DNA of 64,000 nt. Source: Macropodus opercularis. Lineage: Eukaryota; Chordata; Actinopteri; Anabantiformes; Osphronemidae. Under the pieces are notes generated by a model. That model had not been told where the DNA came from, did not search any database, and saw only the letters and a program-made list of their open reading frames with translations. A program made the translations under genes and the position numbers. Of this stretch, positions 41,860 to 54,800 are shown in pieces. How positions within the stretch are numbered: the first letter of the stretch is position 1; each line of letters starts with the position of its first letter. Location: NCBI GenBank assembly GCA_030770545.1, contig CM061105.1:8663001-8727000 (forward strand), in the 5' to 3' direction.

Positions 41860-42727
41860 TACCACCTTCAATATGAAGGTTTATTATGAAAGATATAATC
41901 ATATTTAGCAAGAGATAAACATATTTATATTCTCTGGATCTGGGTGGGGCTGGCTAAGAAGTCCTTTGGCAAGGCCTTGCACCCAGAACTCCACAGGTAG
42001 TGTTAAAGTTAAAATCTGAATGGGTGGCATCTTGCTATAGTGATAAAACCAAACAGGTGGTAGAAGACAAAAATAGAACTAAGCTCTGAAATTTCACAAG
42101 TCCAAGTATAATACATTTTGTCAACGTCTTGAAACTAGCTAACTCAAGATGATGTGAACATGGTGCTCCGCTGTACATCCCTGTATTCTTCTCCCTCCGG
42201 TGATTCCTACTCGTAATTGCTTTTTTCTTCTGGGACTTCTTTCTGGCCAGACCAAGGCATCTTCATTGCACACACACTGACGACAGCATGGGTAAAATCA
42301 CAGCTCACACGTTGTTTCTAAATGGCTCACTTTAACATCTTCTAGTCCAGATAATATTGACGTACGCTCACTTTACTGTAGTCTGAAATAGTGACGGATT
42401 CCCTGTGTCTGATTGTAGGAGTTTAGTTTTTTTTTTGGTTTGGAATGATTTCAATGGAAGTTACTGACGTCTGTCTTCCTTTCGTGGATACGTGGAGAAA
42501 CAGTATCAAGTCTGGACCCTGAACTCCGGGCATGGATTGCTTGACGTGTGATAGCGGTTAACCGTGTAGTAGTGTAGACCCTGGTCTCCTGTTGTCGTGG
42601 TAGTGGATTAGATTAAGACAATGGTCTCGACTCTGGCGCGTTCCGATGGATCGGGGGTCATTCCAGGGCTGGAGTTGTTGTTGGTCCTGCGAATGCTGCC
42701 CGTTCCATGGCACAGCGCCCCCTGTAG
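41860..42727 (-). other. ephb1: Probable 3' UTR of ephb1 (proximal poly(A) model)
   Basis: This is the transcribed region after the TGA. The first part (42727 to about 42600) is GC-rich, then it becomes AT-rich. It ends shortly after an AATAAA read on the minus strand. The limit at 41860 is an inference (cleavage 15-25 nt past the signal). No coding potential is seen. Confidence 0.6.
41880..41885 (-). promoter_or_regulatory. Poly(A) signal AATAAA (proximal)
   Basis: Plus-strand TTTATT is AATAAA on the ephb1 strand, 843 nt after the stop codon. It is followed by a GT-rich stretch (GAAGGTGGTATGTATG on the minus strand), as expected of a downstream element. It is the first clean AATAAA I find past the stop. 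Confidence 0.6.
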
Positions 42728-42836
42728 TCATGCCATCGTCGTGGGCGACTGGCTCATCTGCACCCTCATGGACTGGATGTTACTGAGGATCTTCTTCTGG
42801 TGGCCTGCCAGGGTCACTCCTATTCTCAGCAGGTCC
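42728..42836 (-). CDS. ephb1: ephb1 last coding exon: C-terminal SAM domain, tail and stop
   Basis: The acceptor is ctctag|GGACCT. One nucleotide completes the split Glu codon, followed by 35 codons beginning DLLRIGVTLAGHQKKILSN and TGA at 42730-42728. GITLAGHQKKIL-type sequence is SAM helix 5, the most conserved part of Eph SAM domains. The C-terminal tail MSQSPTTMA matches the EphB1 subtype, which lacks the hydrophobic-Val tail of EphB2/EphB3 (recalled). The 3' UTR continues leftwards. Confidence 0.96.
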
Positions 42837-45800
42837 CTAGAGAGAGAGTGGCACAGAGAAAGAAAATTGAAAGGCAGGAGATGAAAGGATTTCCATCATA
42901 CAGATAATGGATCGGTTGAGTATGAAGTGATTATACAGTCCAAAAAATTATGTCCCTGCGCATTTACAGTCCTAACAGCAGCACATATGAAATCACAATT
43001 TCAGGATGGATGCTACCAGCAATGAACAGAAAACTCTATTACTCCAGGAGAAGCTATAATGCAAGTTGCTTTGCATTGCAAAGAGGCTGCCTAAATGCCA
43101 CCGAGCCCCGAGCATACATTTTTAATAAAAAATGTTCAAATGATTTTACATTTTCACATCGATTTGTAGACCAAGCAACATTGTTAATTAAAATAAAAGT
43201 GAATATTTGCTTCTTTTGCTGTGCAAGCTCTACGGGAAGTGCTGTCGTCACCCCAGCAAATAAATATGTCTGTTAAAAATTATTTGAAGGATTTACATCA
43301 GTATACATCTTGCTAACTAATTTATAGGAAGTGCTTCATTATTTTTATATCATATTTTATCAATACTTGAATAGAACAGATGGAAATATTCCTTCCAAAA
43401 TGATGACGCTTTTGTCTTTTTAATTACTTGTTTGTTATATGCATCAGCTGTACGGGCTTTACTATGATGCAGTCATTCAAATATGTGAGTCACTGGGTGC
43501 ATTCATGCTAAAAATAAATGTTGAATCATTTTAAACAAGTGTGCCCATCGAGTGCCGTGAGCGTGAGTCTTCATTGAACTCACTCTGAGGTCATTTGAGC
43601 CACCAGCTGCAGGGACGTGAAGCCTGAGTTGAGGAAGTTGTCTCGGTACTGGCTCATCTTGATGGCAGCGAGCCAGTCCTCCACTGAGCTGAAGGTGTTG
43701 AAGTCAGGTATGGATCTGTCCAACAGTGGCTGAGAAGGCCTGGAGGAGAGAGAGAGAGAGGGGGAGAGGGGTGAGAGGTGGTAAGAGCAGATACAGAGCA
43801 GTAGTTTGATGCAATATTAAGCAAACAGAGAGTTAAAGTGAAGGGGAAGAAGTGTTTGCATGGATGTTAGACAGATAAGGACAAGGTGTCTGTACAGTAT
43901 GTCATGATTTAAAGAAAACTTGATTTTTACCGACATGTTGTGGTTTTATATATTTTATTTACTACCTGCTTGTTTATTTATTTATGATAAAATATTCAAA
44001 AGGTGAAAAAGTCACAAAACTATTTTCTTATACCTATTTTCTGCGAAAACCTTCACTACTTGGTCTGAATGTCAAGTGCCGCTATCAAAAATGAAGGTAA
44101 CACATATTTATTGTGGGGAAAAAAAAATCCCCAATATCTCCTTATCCCCAGTGAAAAACTGGTGAAGTGATTTTTCAGAGGTTGGACACAATTACAATTG
44201 TAGAAAGGTTCTATTGGACAAACTCAAATTTGCACAGGACCAAAAGAGTTCCCTTCAACGTGGCATCCGCCCAAAGCACACAGGCAAAACACGAGGCTTT
44301 AGAACGAGTCTCTAAATGACCTTCAGTGGCTGAGCCAAAGCCTGGAGACAGAAATAGACAGTCTGTGAGGAAGATACATATTGGAAGGATATGAAACGCC
44401 TGTTCACAGACGCTCCACCTCCAATCTGGCCGAAGAACAGTCCAAGAAGAAGTTCTGTCCATAACAAGGTGTGCAGAGCTGGCACGACCGTCCCCAGTAA
44501 GACTGGAACCAGGTTACAGTACCTGTTATTTGTTATTTTATATTCCTCAATATGTGTCAGATGTGTTGGTGTGTTGTCTTTATCTGATATTTGGAGCACA
44601 TATGTTGAAGGGGAAGCATTTTGATGCAATGAAACTGAGAATTTCAAGAGAGGATCACAGAGAGAATGTGTGTAGTGGGTTCCTTCGTCTGTCTATCTGT
44701 ATGAATTTGTACTTCACATGCAGGCTTGTACTCACACTGCAGGGATGTTTGCTACAGCTTTGAGGCTGGTGGGGTTGCGGATCATCTTGTCCAGAGTACC
44801 GACGATGTCGGTGAAGCGAGGTCGTACGTTGCGGTCTTTCTGCCAGCAGTCCAGCATCAGCTGGTGCAGGGCGCTGGGGCAGTCCATGGGCGGCGGCAGG
44901 CGGTAGTCCTGCTCGATGGCATTAATCACCTGAGGGAACAACGATGGGAAGGACTCAACGCAGGCGCTGCTACACCCAGAACTACAGTACATGCAGGTTT
45001 CCTTCCAGCTGCCTGGATGGTAATACTGCACTTCATTAAAGCGAAACACTACAATAACTCAGTTATCAGTGATTGATGATTTGACGCGTCTGTCATCCCG
45101 ACGTGATCAACTTCCCAGCGAGCAGCCAGACAGACACACTGTGAAACTGTGAAATGCAGCTTCATACTGTAGCACTTTGTGTTTTTATCATCGACTGCAC
45201 ACGTGTAATGTTTTCGTCCAAAAGTGCTGCGTAGATAGTATCATTATAAATTAGAGGCTGCTCTGTAGGTTGCCTACTTCATCCCAGGGCTGAGTGCAAT
45301 TCAGCACAATCTTGACAAATGTTGCATATGGAGAAGTGTTTGTGTGAAGTTTTCATTGTGTATGTGCGCGTGAACTGAGCAGCCGGACATGCTGAGCGGT
45401 GCCAGGCCTCCACTCTGCAGTAGCCCCACCAGGCAGTGTTTGCTGCTGGCCCACTGAGGCAACATCTGCTGGGTTGGACGGTCCTCGTGGAGTGGGGTCC
45501 ATAGAGGCCTGATGGCTGGCTAGTTGTCTCTCTCAGAAAGCTTAGGGAGAGAGACCTCGTAGCACGGGAGTATATCCAACGGTTGGTGTGTGTTTGTGTT
45601 GGTGCCTGTGGGTTTGTGGAAGTCTGCGTGTGGACCTTATCCAAACGGACATAGGGAACAAAGCAGAGCTCTCAGCAATCATTCATTGCTCTCAAAAGCC
45701 AGCCAGGAAGGAAAGGGGATAGTGTGAGACTGTGCCCATAATAAGTCTGCTTTCAAAGTCAGAGTCAAGGACATCTTCAGTGATGGTGCTATGAGATGGG

Positions 45801-48800
45801 GGCTGATAAAAAATGTGATTTATTACAGCTTCCTCTCTTACGAGTCTTGCTTGATTGTATATCTTTGGGATGAAAAGGACAGAAAACAAAGCGTAAACCA
45901 ACATCTGTAGAGAACTGGTCATTCTAATAACGAGCTGCATTCAGTTCTTTAGTGCTTGGAAGTTGGGAAAAGTCTAATCAAATGTTGTTTTTGATGATAT
46001 TTCTTAAGATGTCTTTAAATTGGCACTTCGACATCCTGGAAAACGGATACTTGCCCCGGTGGTGACGGCAGACAGCGCTAATGGATCAGACTAATTACAG
46101 CTTTTCACCACGACTGACAGTGAAGTGATCACACACCATCCTGCTTCAAACATAAATATCTCACCATGACTTCATGGCTCTTTTGATGACTCCAAACAAA
46201 CACTTACGTCCTGGTTGGACATGTCCCAGTAAGGCCTCTCTCCAAATGACATCACTTCCCACATGACGATGCCGTAGCTCCACACATCGCTGGCGGAGGT
46301 GAACTTCCTGTAAGCAATGGCCTCTGGCGCCGTCCACCTCACGGGGATCTTTCCACCCTGGAGAGAGAAGAAAGGGACAGAATGTGAAAAAGGAAACAAT
46401 ACTATACAATACAATGCTGTCATTCTTTTCAGTGGCTCGTCTTGTTTTTCTTCCATTCTTCGAGTCTCTATCCTCATCAATCCTCTTGCAGCCAAAACAC
46501 ACACAAGGTTCTGCCTTTGCCTCAGCTGCAGCTCCCCGAAGTCTTCACCCTTCACACATCGGCCACCGTTACATTTAGCCCCTCCTCTCACCGCCCGCCG
46601 TGAATAAAAGAAGATCGGCCTGGGCTTCTGCGCATAAGTCAAGCGTGTCTGCATCTAATTGGGCTACCTGGGCCTCAGGCGCGCCACGCAGCATGTTGAT
46701 TAAAATTGACAGCTGCTTGTTTACAATTACGTGCACACACGCGCACACAGGCGTTTGGGAACATTTACACTGGCACAGACATAGTAGAGGGTTGCGCGCA
46801 CACCCACACATACGCAAAGAGTCAGACCGCAACAGTCTAATAATGCCAATTAGCTGAACCTGAGCATTTGCAGATAAGCTGCTGCTGGAAACGAACCCGA
46901 ACCCAGAGAGCAGCCTACGCAGACCGCCCTGCTTCCTGCTCTCAGAAAGGGGAGAGAGCGAAAGAGAGAGAGACGCAGAAATGCCTCCCTTGGATGTTTC
47001 CGTACTGCAGGCTTCTGTTTGAAATACTCGACTCAGATAATCACACACAGCTCTGTCTTCCTGAATGGTATATAGGCCCCCGGTGCCGCGTGGCAGTGCA
47101 GAGGTGGAGATGCTGGGCCCATTAATGAGTACAGCGCCTCTTCAGAGTCTGACCCTGAACAATGATTTAACATCTGACCCTGAATGGAGACGCTGGGCAC
47201 CGCTACCGCTGAGCACACCGGAGGATGGAGAGCAATACATCAAGCGCTGAAAGAATCAATCCTTGGTGGGACGAAGTGAGTAAATGATAGAACAACAAAG
47301 AAATATGAAGAGGAAAAGATCAATAGTCAAATTAGTGCCATCTAAGCCCCTGTGACTTCAGTGAGATCCACGTATCTCAGACCAGTTCATATCTGAATCA
47401 CTTCATCTAAAGTGAGACCCCAGGACTCTTTCTTCTGGCCTGTATGTGGTCAGATCAGAGCCACACAGAGTCAAAGCCAACGATCCTCTTCATCTGCCAC
47501 TCTGTCAGAGGCAGTGCTTCGAGAAAATAGTTTTGTTTGGACTGATGCACATTGTAGTTTCGAAACAAATGAGAAAATAAATGTAGAAAAACATGAAAGT
47601 GAGCTCCAAGCAAGAACGCTGTCCATTACAGCCTCTGTTTATCATCTTCCGTCTCCCTCGTCTTCTTCCGTACTGTACAGCACATCCGGTCTCACGCCCC
47701 AGGACGCTGCTGGGATATGAGCTGAGTGTCGCTGGAATGGCCTGAGCAAAGACACGAGCCTCACAAGTCGCTCGCTCTGCGCCCCCCCAGTGAGAGAGAC
47801 TTCAGTAATAACATTTCCACGGCGGGTGAGTCAGACGCAGCTATGCAAACCCGTCGTAATTACTGCTGTGGGCCAACGATAGCGCTGCCAAAATCCGCCT
47901 TTAATAACACGAAGGGCCGAACAGATCACGCGCACAGCAAAAGCAAGCAAAACATAATAAAAAGCACTGCTGCTTTTTTTAGTAGCAAGCGTTAATACCG
48001 CGGGGAAGGAGTGATGATGGGAATTAAAACAGACCTCGTGTCAACACAACAGCAACACTGCTTGGTGACGCCTCAAAGCATGGGGAGAGCTCGTTGGGTA
48101 TGCTACGTTGTGCCGGCTACTGAAAAGGGAACAAGCTGTTTTCTGTTTCCCTTGAAGCGAAATAACTCCCCTAAAATATAATTCACACACTTGGGTAATC
48201 TTTGGACAGTTAACTCCGACCGCTCCCAGGCCTTGAAGGGGACAGTGTGTTCAAGCAAAGGCCCCCTTGATAATGAATAAAGCGGTGAAATGCAGCACCC
48301 GATCTGTTTTCCCACTGCTGAATGTTGGTGCCATGCTCGTCCACATTTAACCTACTCGTCACACACACACGCACGTGAATGACACATCCATCCGTGTTGG
48401 AATACAGACAACCCCCGCGCAAACAGGGATGCGCTGTCACCCGCGTGTCACCACAACGAGATTACAGTTTGAGACTGGCTCCACCTGATCGTGACCACCT
48501 GCGACAAGTTGTGACCAGCTGTGACAGCTATTGTACGTCTGGAGTGCGGCTGCGACGGAGATGTGCTGAAACTGTCAGATTAAGAGCTATGACGGGGAGA
48601 TGAGTGGTGTTCCTCTGACAGCCAGGTTCCTAAAGATGAAGGATAAACTCTCGCTGGCCGAGTAATTTGTGTACTTACGGATTTCTGTTATGGTCCCCTG
48701 GCACATTAACGTGTGCGTGTGTAGACACTGATACATATTGGAAGGATATGAAACACCTGTCATGTCTTTGCAGTGGCTCGAGCTGTGCATCCACCAATGT

Positions 48801-51800
48801 GCCGTATTCTTTCATGTCGACTGTCACTGAAATGCTGCTGCCGAATGAAGCCAAACCGGGAGCAGATTCTGCTGTTGCGGCACAACGATCAGTCGCCACT
48901 AACACACGTGTCCCACATGAAAAAAGAAAGATTGAAAGAGAAGAGTGGAGTCTATGCTAGTTTTGACTCTGCTTTTTCACTTCACAGCAGCTACTCAGAG
49001 ATTCCAAATAAACTTTCTGCTTAATCTGGAAGACAAATATGTAGATCTGCCTCTCCCCAGTTTTGTTCCCTCCCCCAGTTCTTCTCACTCCTCCAGCTCC
49101 AGTAATCCATTTCCAAACAATGCACACTCAAATGGACTTGAGCACATTTACTTAGGCTGGGAAGAGTGCTCCATCAACATTCTTTTAATGAAATCCCTGC
49201 GAGCGACGATCTGCCCTGGATGCCTGCCCAAACAGAATGAGAAGGGGAGTGAAGGAGATGGAGGGAGAAGCTGAGAGAGGGAAGGAAAACAGCACAACAA
49301 TAAAAAAAGGGGGCTCGGTGACAGAGATGCTGGTTTCTCACCCATGGGAATGTCTGGTGAAGGGACGCAGTAATGATTCCTAAAAGGAACTGGTTGGACT
49401 CTTACTATATGTATAAGTTCCTTTCAAAGTAAAGTGTTTCTGATGAAGCTGCGCAGTTTCAGTGCTGCTATAAGAATTTTAGCTAAACCTGAGCATTCAT
49501 ATGTAAGAAACTAAGATTAATAAACAAACAAGAAATATATTAATAACTAATATCATATTATTATGTCCTTTTTTTAATCAGTCTGGTCTGAAAGCTTCAA
49601 AAAACAGGCTGACCCTCCGTGGCTGCTGTGATCCAGTGGTGACGCTGCCATAGCAACCACGTGGATGTTCAATGTCTTGAACTTGTTTCGAATATGCTGG
49701 AATCCTCATTTCATAGTATTCATCAACAATAATGTCTCATGCACCACCTAGGCGTCAGAAAAGGCTAATTCACATGCTCTTCATGGCATGATTTTGTTAT
49801 TATTCCTCAGGTTTCCTGTGTGTATGTGTATCTTTTTATTATTTACTACAATAATTGACCTCCTTACTGCCATCATTAGCTCCTGGCTGTTTCAGTAAAC
49901 AAAAATTTGCATTCACTCAAAGTGTTTTCAGCAACAGACGTCAACATCTGTGGCATGTGGTAACACCTCTAAACGTAGCTTCATGCTCGTACTATTGCCA
50001 TCATACAACGTGACCTTGTTTGCATGGGTTCTATGCAGGATGTGAAAATAGGCAACAACAACAAAGTCATGCCACCAGTTTTATTTTGAAGATTTAAAAA
50101 ACACTGTTGTTTATTTCTGGTTGTTCCTCTGTGGTTTTCTTCAGTGGCAGTTAAGTATTTTACTGATTTAGTTGTTATTTCATTGTGAATCCCACTCAGA
50201 TGCTAATCCAGTCTCCCGACTCTGGCAAAGACCACGGAAGGTACAAATCAAGGTAATGTTGCTGTGGATGGCTGCTCCTTCTTTCGTAACCTGCCCCTCC
50301 ATTCACACTCATTTCCATTCATGTATATTCTGTGCCGCTAGATTTATTTTAACGCCAGGCAAATTAAACCCTGCAGTCTGACTAAAATTAGCCTCAATAC
50401 ATCTCAGTTGGTTTCAAGACCAAGCAATAAAAACAAACCAGCAGGATGAGGTGGGATGTTGGAGATTTCGCTCCACTTATGAATGAGCCTGAGTAGGGTT
50501 TCATTCCCAGAAGCAGTGCCTCCAGATTGGCAGGAGACTCAGGTGCCAAAGCCAGCTGGGGATCACGCAGGGGCACTGGACTGATGACTCATACTTATGA
50601 CGAGTCGACATCCGTACGAGGCCGCGCAAACCTCTCTACACGCTCCCCCAGTGAAACAGATGACACTAGGCACTGGCATCTTAATGAGGATATGCGTTCC
50701 TCAAGCTAAAAGAGATTTGGAAACAGCAGGGTATTGTGGAAAATGCCAAGAATTAAATTTGTGACTAAGGGGGGAGAAAAATAGCCTAGAGTGAAGCAAG
50801 TAGTTAATTGTTGAATTAAAGAGGCAGTGCGACTGACGGAGCAGCACGTAGGAGAAGCGGTGAATCGTTTTATCTCTGTACCCATGGAGGACCAAAAAGA
50901 AAAATTGTTGTTCATTTTAAACCTCTAGTCTCTATGTCTGATACTCGTGTGGAGGGAACTAGACTATTTTTGTACTGACACTCTTTCTAAAATACAGGGT
51001 CTATTAGCACCTTAGTGGAAACGACTGTTCTCCAGTTTAACAGCTTCAAAACCGTGATTCTGCTAAACCTGATCTTTGTTCAGAACAACCTGCCTATTTG
51101 TGTACAATGAGCTGTGATGGGACAGTCTGCTGTGTGTAATTTGCTATGTGATGGAATATTTGGTGCTAAAACGACTCGTGGCAATCACAGAGATGCGGCA
51201 GTAGCTCAGGAAAGTCACGGCAATGTGTCGGGTAAAGTTTCTCCCTGGGCTTTGTCACACGTGGACGTGTTCCCGTTTTACCTCTTGTTCACTCAGAGGC
51301 TCTGTTCCTTTAAGTTGCTGCATAAATATTTCAGCACATTTTGAATACAGAAGCCAGAAAAAGTGCAAGGGCCCGAAGCCAGAGAGAGGATGCAAATAGA
51401 AAACAGACAAATGACAACAACAACAGCAGCAGCAACAGCCCAGTCCCCACACTGTGAGCAGCGGAGCGGAGCTGAGAGAATGTCACTCAGGTCACAGGAA
51501 TCTGACGGATGAGCTTTGCTACTGGCTCCGTGTGACCTCGCCTTTCAACCCCTCTCAGCCTGCGTGACACCGACACGCCAACACATGCGTACACAGCCGC
51601 ACCTGGGGCACGTGGCCATCAAGTCAAGGTGGGTAAAACCACTTTTCGAAGCTGTTACAGACTTGACTATGCTCATACATCGGATCTTGGAAATGTCTCT
51701 GACCCACACTGACCGTCTGCTCTCTTATCTCCACAATCATGCGTTAAACCCCAGTGACCAGACCCTGATGTCTGACTTTCGCTCATCCACAAACACGTCC

Positions 51801-54800
51801 ACACTAAACATATCAGTTGTGACTTTTCCACTGACTGTGCTATCCCGAAAAGATTTAACGGAATAACGGATGTAACGAATCCACAAAAGTCATGGCTGCA
51901 GCGAAAAACACAGTTTTCAGTGTCTTTAAATTAATTAGCGCTCATCACCTTAGCAAGACCAGTGCAGTCCAAACATTGTCCCACCAGCCTAATTAATCAC
52001 AGATTTGGTGAACGGCCAGCAGAGAAGGAGGACAGGACAGCCCCCTTCTGTCTGGAAGCTCCACAACACTGCTCCAGAGTGAACCCACATCCGGGGTTAA
52101 CGCAATTACCAGCATGTCCTCCCAACCATACCTCGAGCATCACACCGCAGGCACTGTAATTGCTGCGCCTAGAATTGGAGGAAAAATTAGCAAAGCAGTG
52201 GAGGGAGAGAGGTGATTAATTTACCAGAGGAGGTCGATGGCGATGTAAATCACGGCATGTCAGCGCAGTTTAATTTCCCTGATTCCCAAGGCCTTGTCAG
52301 CCACACCAGCCTTGCTCGCTGATTGGTGAGCATCCAGTCTTAGCTGAAGAGGTCATGGAGTGAAAGGCACAATGCATAAGCTTAATTATAGTATCGGGCC
52401 CTGTAGCAGACCTGTGGACCGTCAACGTCACCCGTGTTCGCATCATACCCGGAACACGAGGGTGGAGGATCAGCAGCACAGGCAACCTTAACATTCCTGG
52501 TATTCATTAACCATTTAACCATAATTACAAAACTGAACTGACATTTATGTTTACTAAATAAATAAATAAAATTCAATTAAAAGACCAACAACTCTTGATT
52601 TGGTGGGAACAAAAGATTTCATCTGGATGCTTATGATACTAAGGCAGCACTCAGTCTGAAAGCGAAGCGCTTTGATGCGCTCGTTTAACATCTCTATCAG
52701 CAAAAAACACACAACTGAAGATCTGAGTGCGTAACCATCAGAAGCAGCCCCTCGGGTCCAGACTTCAAACCTCACCTGCTCTATTGACTCTCCAGATAAC
52801 GCCCTCAAATAGACTTTGTTCGTGTTAACAACATCAAAATGCCAAGCACAATCTATAATCCCATCTTTGCCATGTTGTGTTTTATTAGCGCGCTCTGTGC
52901 CGCGGACGACAGGGTTCCGCTCCTCTTTGCAGCCAAATCAGTCCCATTCGCTCAGGCTTGGCCGCCAGGTTCAACGCACAACAACAAGAAGGTTCTGTGG
53001 AGCAATTATCTCTCCTCTGACCTGTGCGGCCTCCTGTTCGCACCTGGGCCACCACCGAATGCTGAATAGTAAGTATTTGTTACGGCTGAGAGCCTTTCTG
53101 CTTGGGCGTCGAAGTAGCACTGGCTCACCGGCTACGTGCTTTTGAACTTCTGAAGGTTACCCTAAAATAGGTTCACATTTATTCATTCAGAGTTAATACA
53201 GTAATGGGCATTCACAATTAAAAAAAAAATATTTTCAGAAAGCTCATCCAATCGATAGAGTGGGCTGTTGACGTCAAATAAGAGGACAGGGAGGGCATTG
53301 GAAGGCATTTCAAAATAAAAGTGTATGGCCAATGTCCGGCTATTGTGACTCCTTTTATATTTAATGTCTAGTAATTATGAATAAATATCTCCCTAATTAC
53401 TTAAGAAAAGGGATTTTGTCCAGTCTTGACCAGTTTTGCGTACTGCCTTCAAATCAACAACACCCATGATACATCAGCAGCAAAACAAGCTAATTTGCAA
53501 CAAAGTCTCAAAGCAGAGTCAATGAGGTGATACAAGCACATACACACCCACCCACACGCTCAGACAAACACAAACACTCACACCAGCATTTCTTATGTGC
53601 TCTCACACACACAGACACCCAGATAAACATGTGCACGGAACGGAGACACGCCATGAGTCCTAATGACCTGCGCTGTGTGTTTGTGAGGGTGTTAAGACTC
53701 TGTTTTGAATTAGGAAGAGGAGAGGCAGAAGATGAACTAACGATGGCTGCTAATAATTACAGATCTGTAGTGTGGAGGAGTTAATGAGGAGCCAAAGCCT
53801 CCCATGATACTCCAGTAATAATGAATGGGGAGTGAGAGAGAGGAGGGTGGGATGGAGAGAGGGTGGGAGCTGTCAGATTGAGAGGCCGCAATGCCCCTTG
53901 GTTTCTCTGCACTCTGGGCATGTCAGCGAGCGAGGAGCCTTCCCAGAGGAGGCTTGTCTCCACACTAATGAAGATGTGACAGTTCCTCGGTCCGTGACTT
54001 GCCGGGTATTCGAAAGCGGAGGACGGAGGATGAGGAATGAGACATCGACAGCTCATATGGAATGAAAGGCATCAAAAAGGTGAAAGTTCTCAAGACCTTC
54101 ACGGAGATTGACACAGCATCACACGAAGAGTGTTTAGACTCTAGTTTTTAGGACACTGACGAATACAGCACATCATAAATAATTGCGTGCACGTGCAAAT
54201 ATCCCTAAATTATTAAAAGAAACAAAGCAAGACAGGAACATCATTAGTACTCACCAGAGAGCTTGTGTAGCTGGGATCAGAGGTGTCATCCTGGAGGTAG
54301 CGCGACAGACCGAAGTCCGACACTTTACACACCAAATTGCTGTTGACCAGAATGTTCCGTGCAGCCAGGTCACGATGGACGTAGTTCATTTCAGAAAGAT
54401 ATTTCATCCCTGCTGAGATGCCGCGCATCATTCCCACCAACTGGATCACCGTGAACTGACCGTCATTTTGCTAAAGGCCAGGGAGAAAAACAGGTGAAAG
54501 TGAATGTACTTGTTTCAAACTTTTTGTGATAACTTAAGAGTGAAACAAACAGGAAAAATTGTGGCAGTGAACAGATTTTAATGGCCTTGGACACACAGTC
54601 GATGATATCACTACTGCAGTGTGTCGGACAAGGACTCGATCGACTGACACCAGGTTTCTAGACGACTAGATGGGTTTGTTCCCTTTACAAAATCAACAAC
54701 CTGAGCTTCCCAATCCTCTTACTGTCCAGAGGAATACATGTATTAAATAAGCAAATTGTTTTCCCCAAGCCAGTTTTGCTTATTATTGATGTTAGGGTAT

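Larger units (their letters stand above)
43740..44735 (-). other. ephb1: ephb1 intron, 1.0 kb
   Basis: This intron lies between the kinase-end exon and the SAM exon. It starts (plus-strand left) with an AG/GGAG tract that forms the acceptor polypyrimidine tract, and contains copy A of the 31-bp element. Confidence 0.8.
46358..54254 (-). other. ephb1: ephb1 intron, 7.9 kb
   Basis: This is the longest intron in the window, between the activation-loop and APE exons. All ORFs in it are short and lack recognisable domains. It holds a CAA/CAG tract (51413-51437), CA-rich stretches (for example 53540-53620) and one copy of a 31-bp dispersed element (48730-48760). Confidence 0.8.

Noticed and set aside
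46172..46654. 160-codon ORF reading through the APE exon
   Set aside because: Only the segment 46208-46357 is exon; the rest is intron read-through past a clear acceptor and donor.
46575..47048. 157-codon minus-strand ORF upstream of a kinase exon
   Set aside because: It lies wholly within the long ephb1 intron, contains low-complexity Ser/Leu from an AG tract, and the exons join in frame without it.
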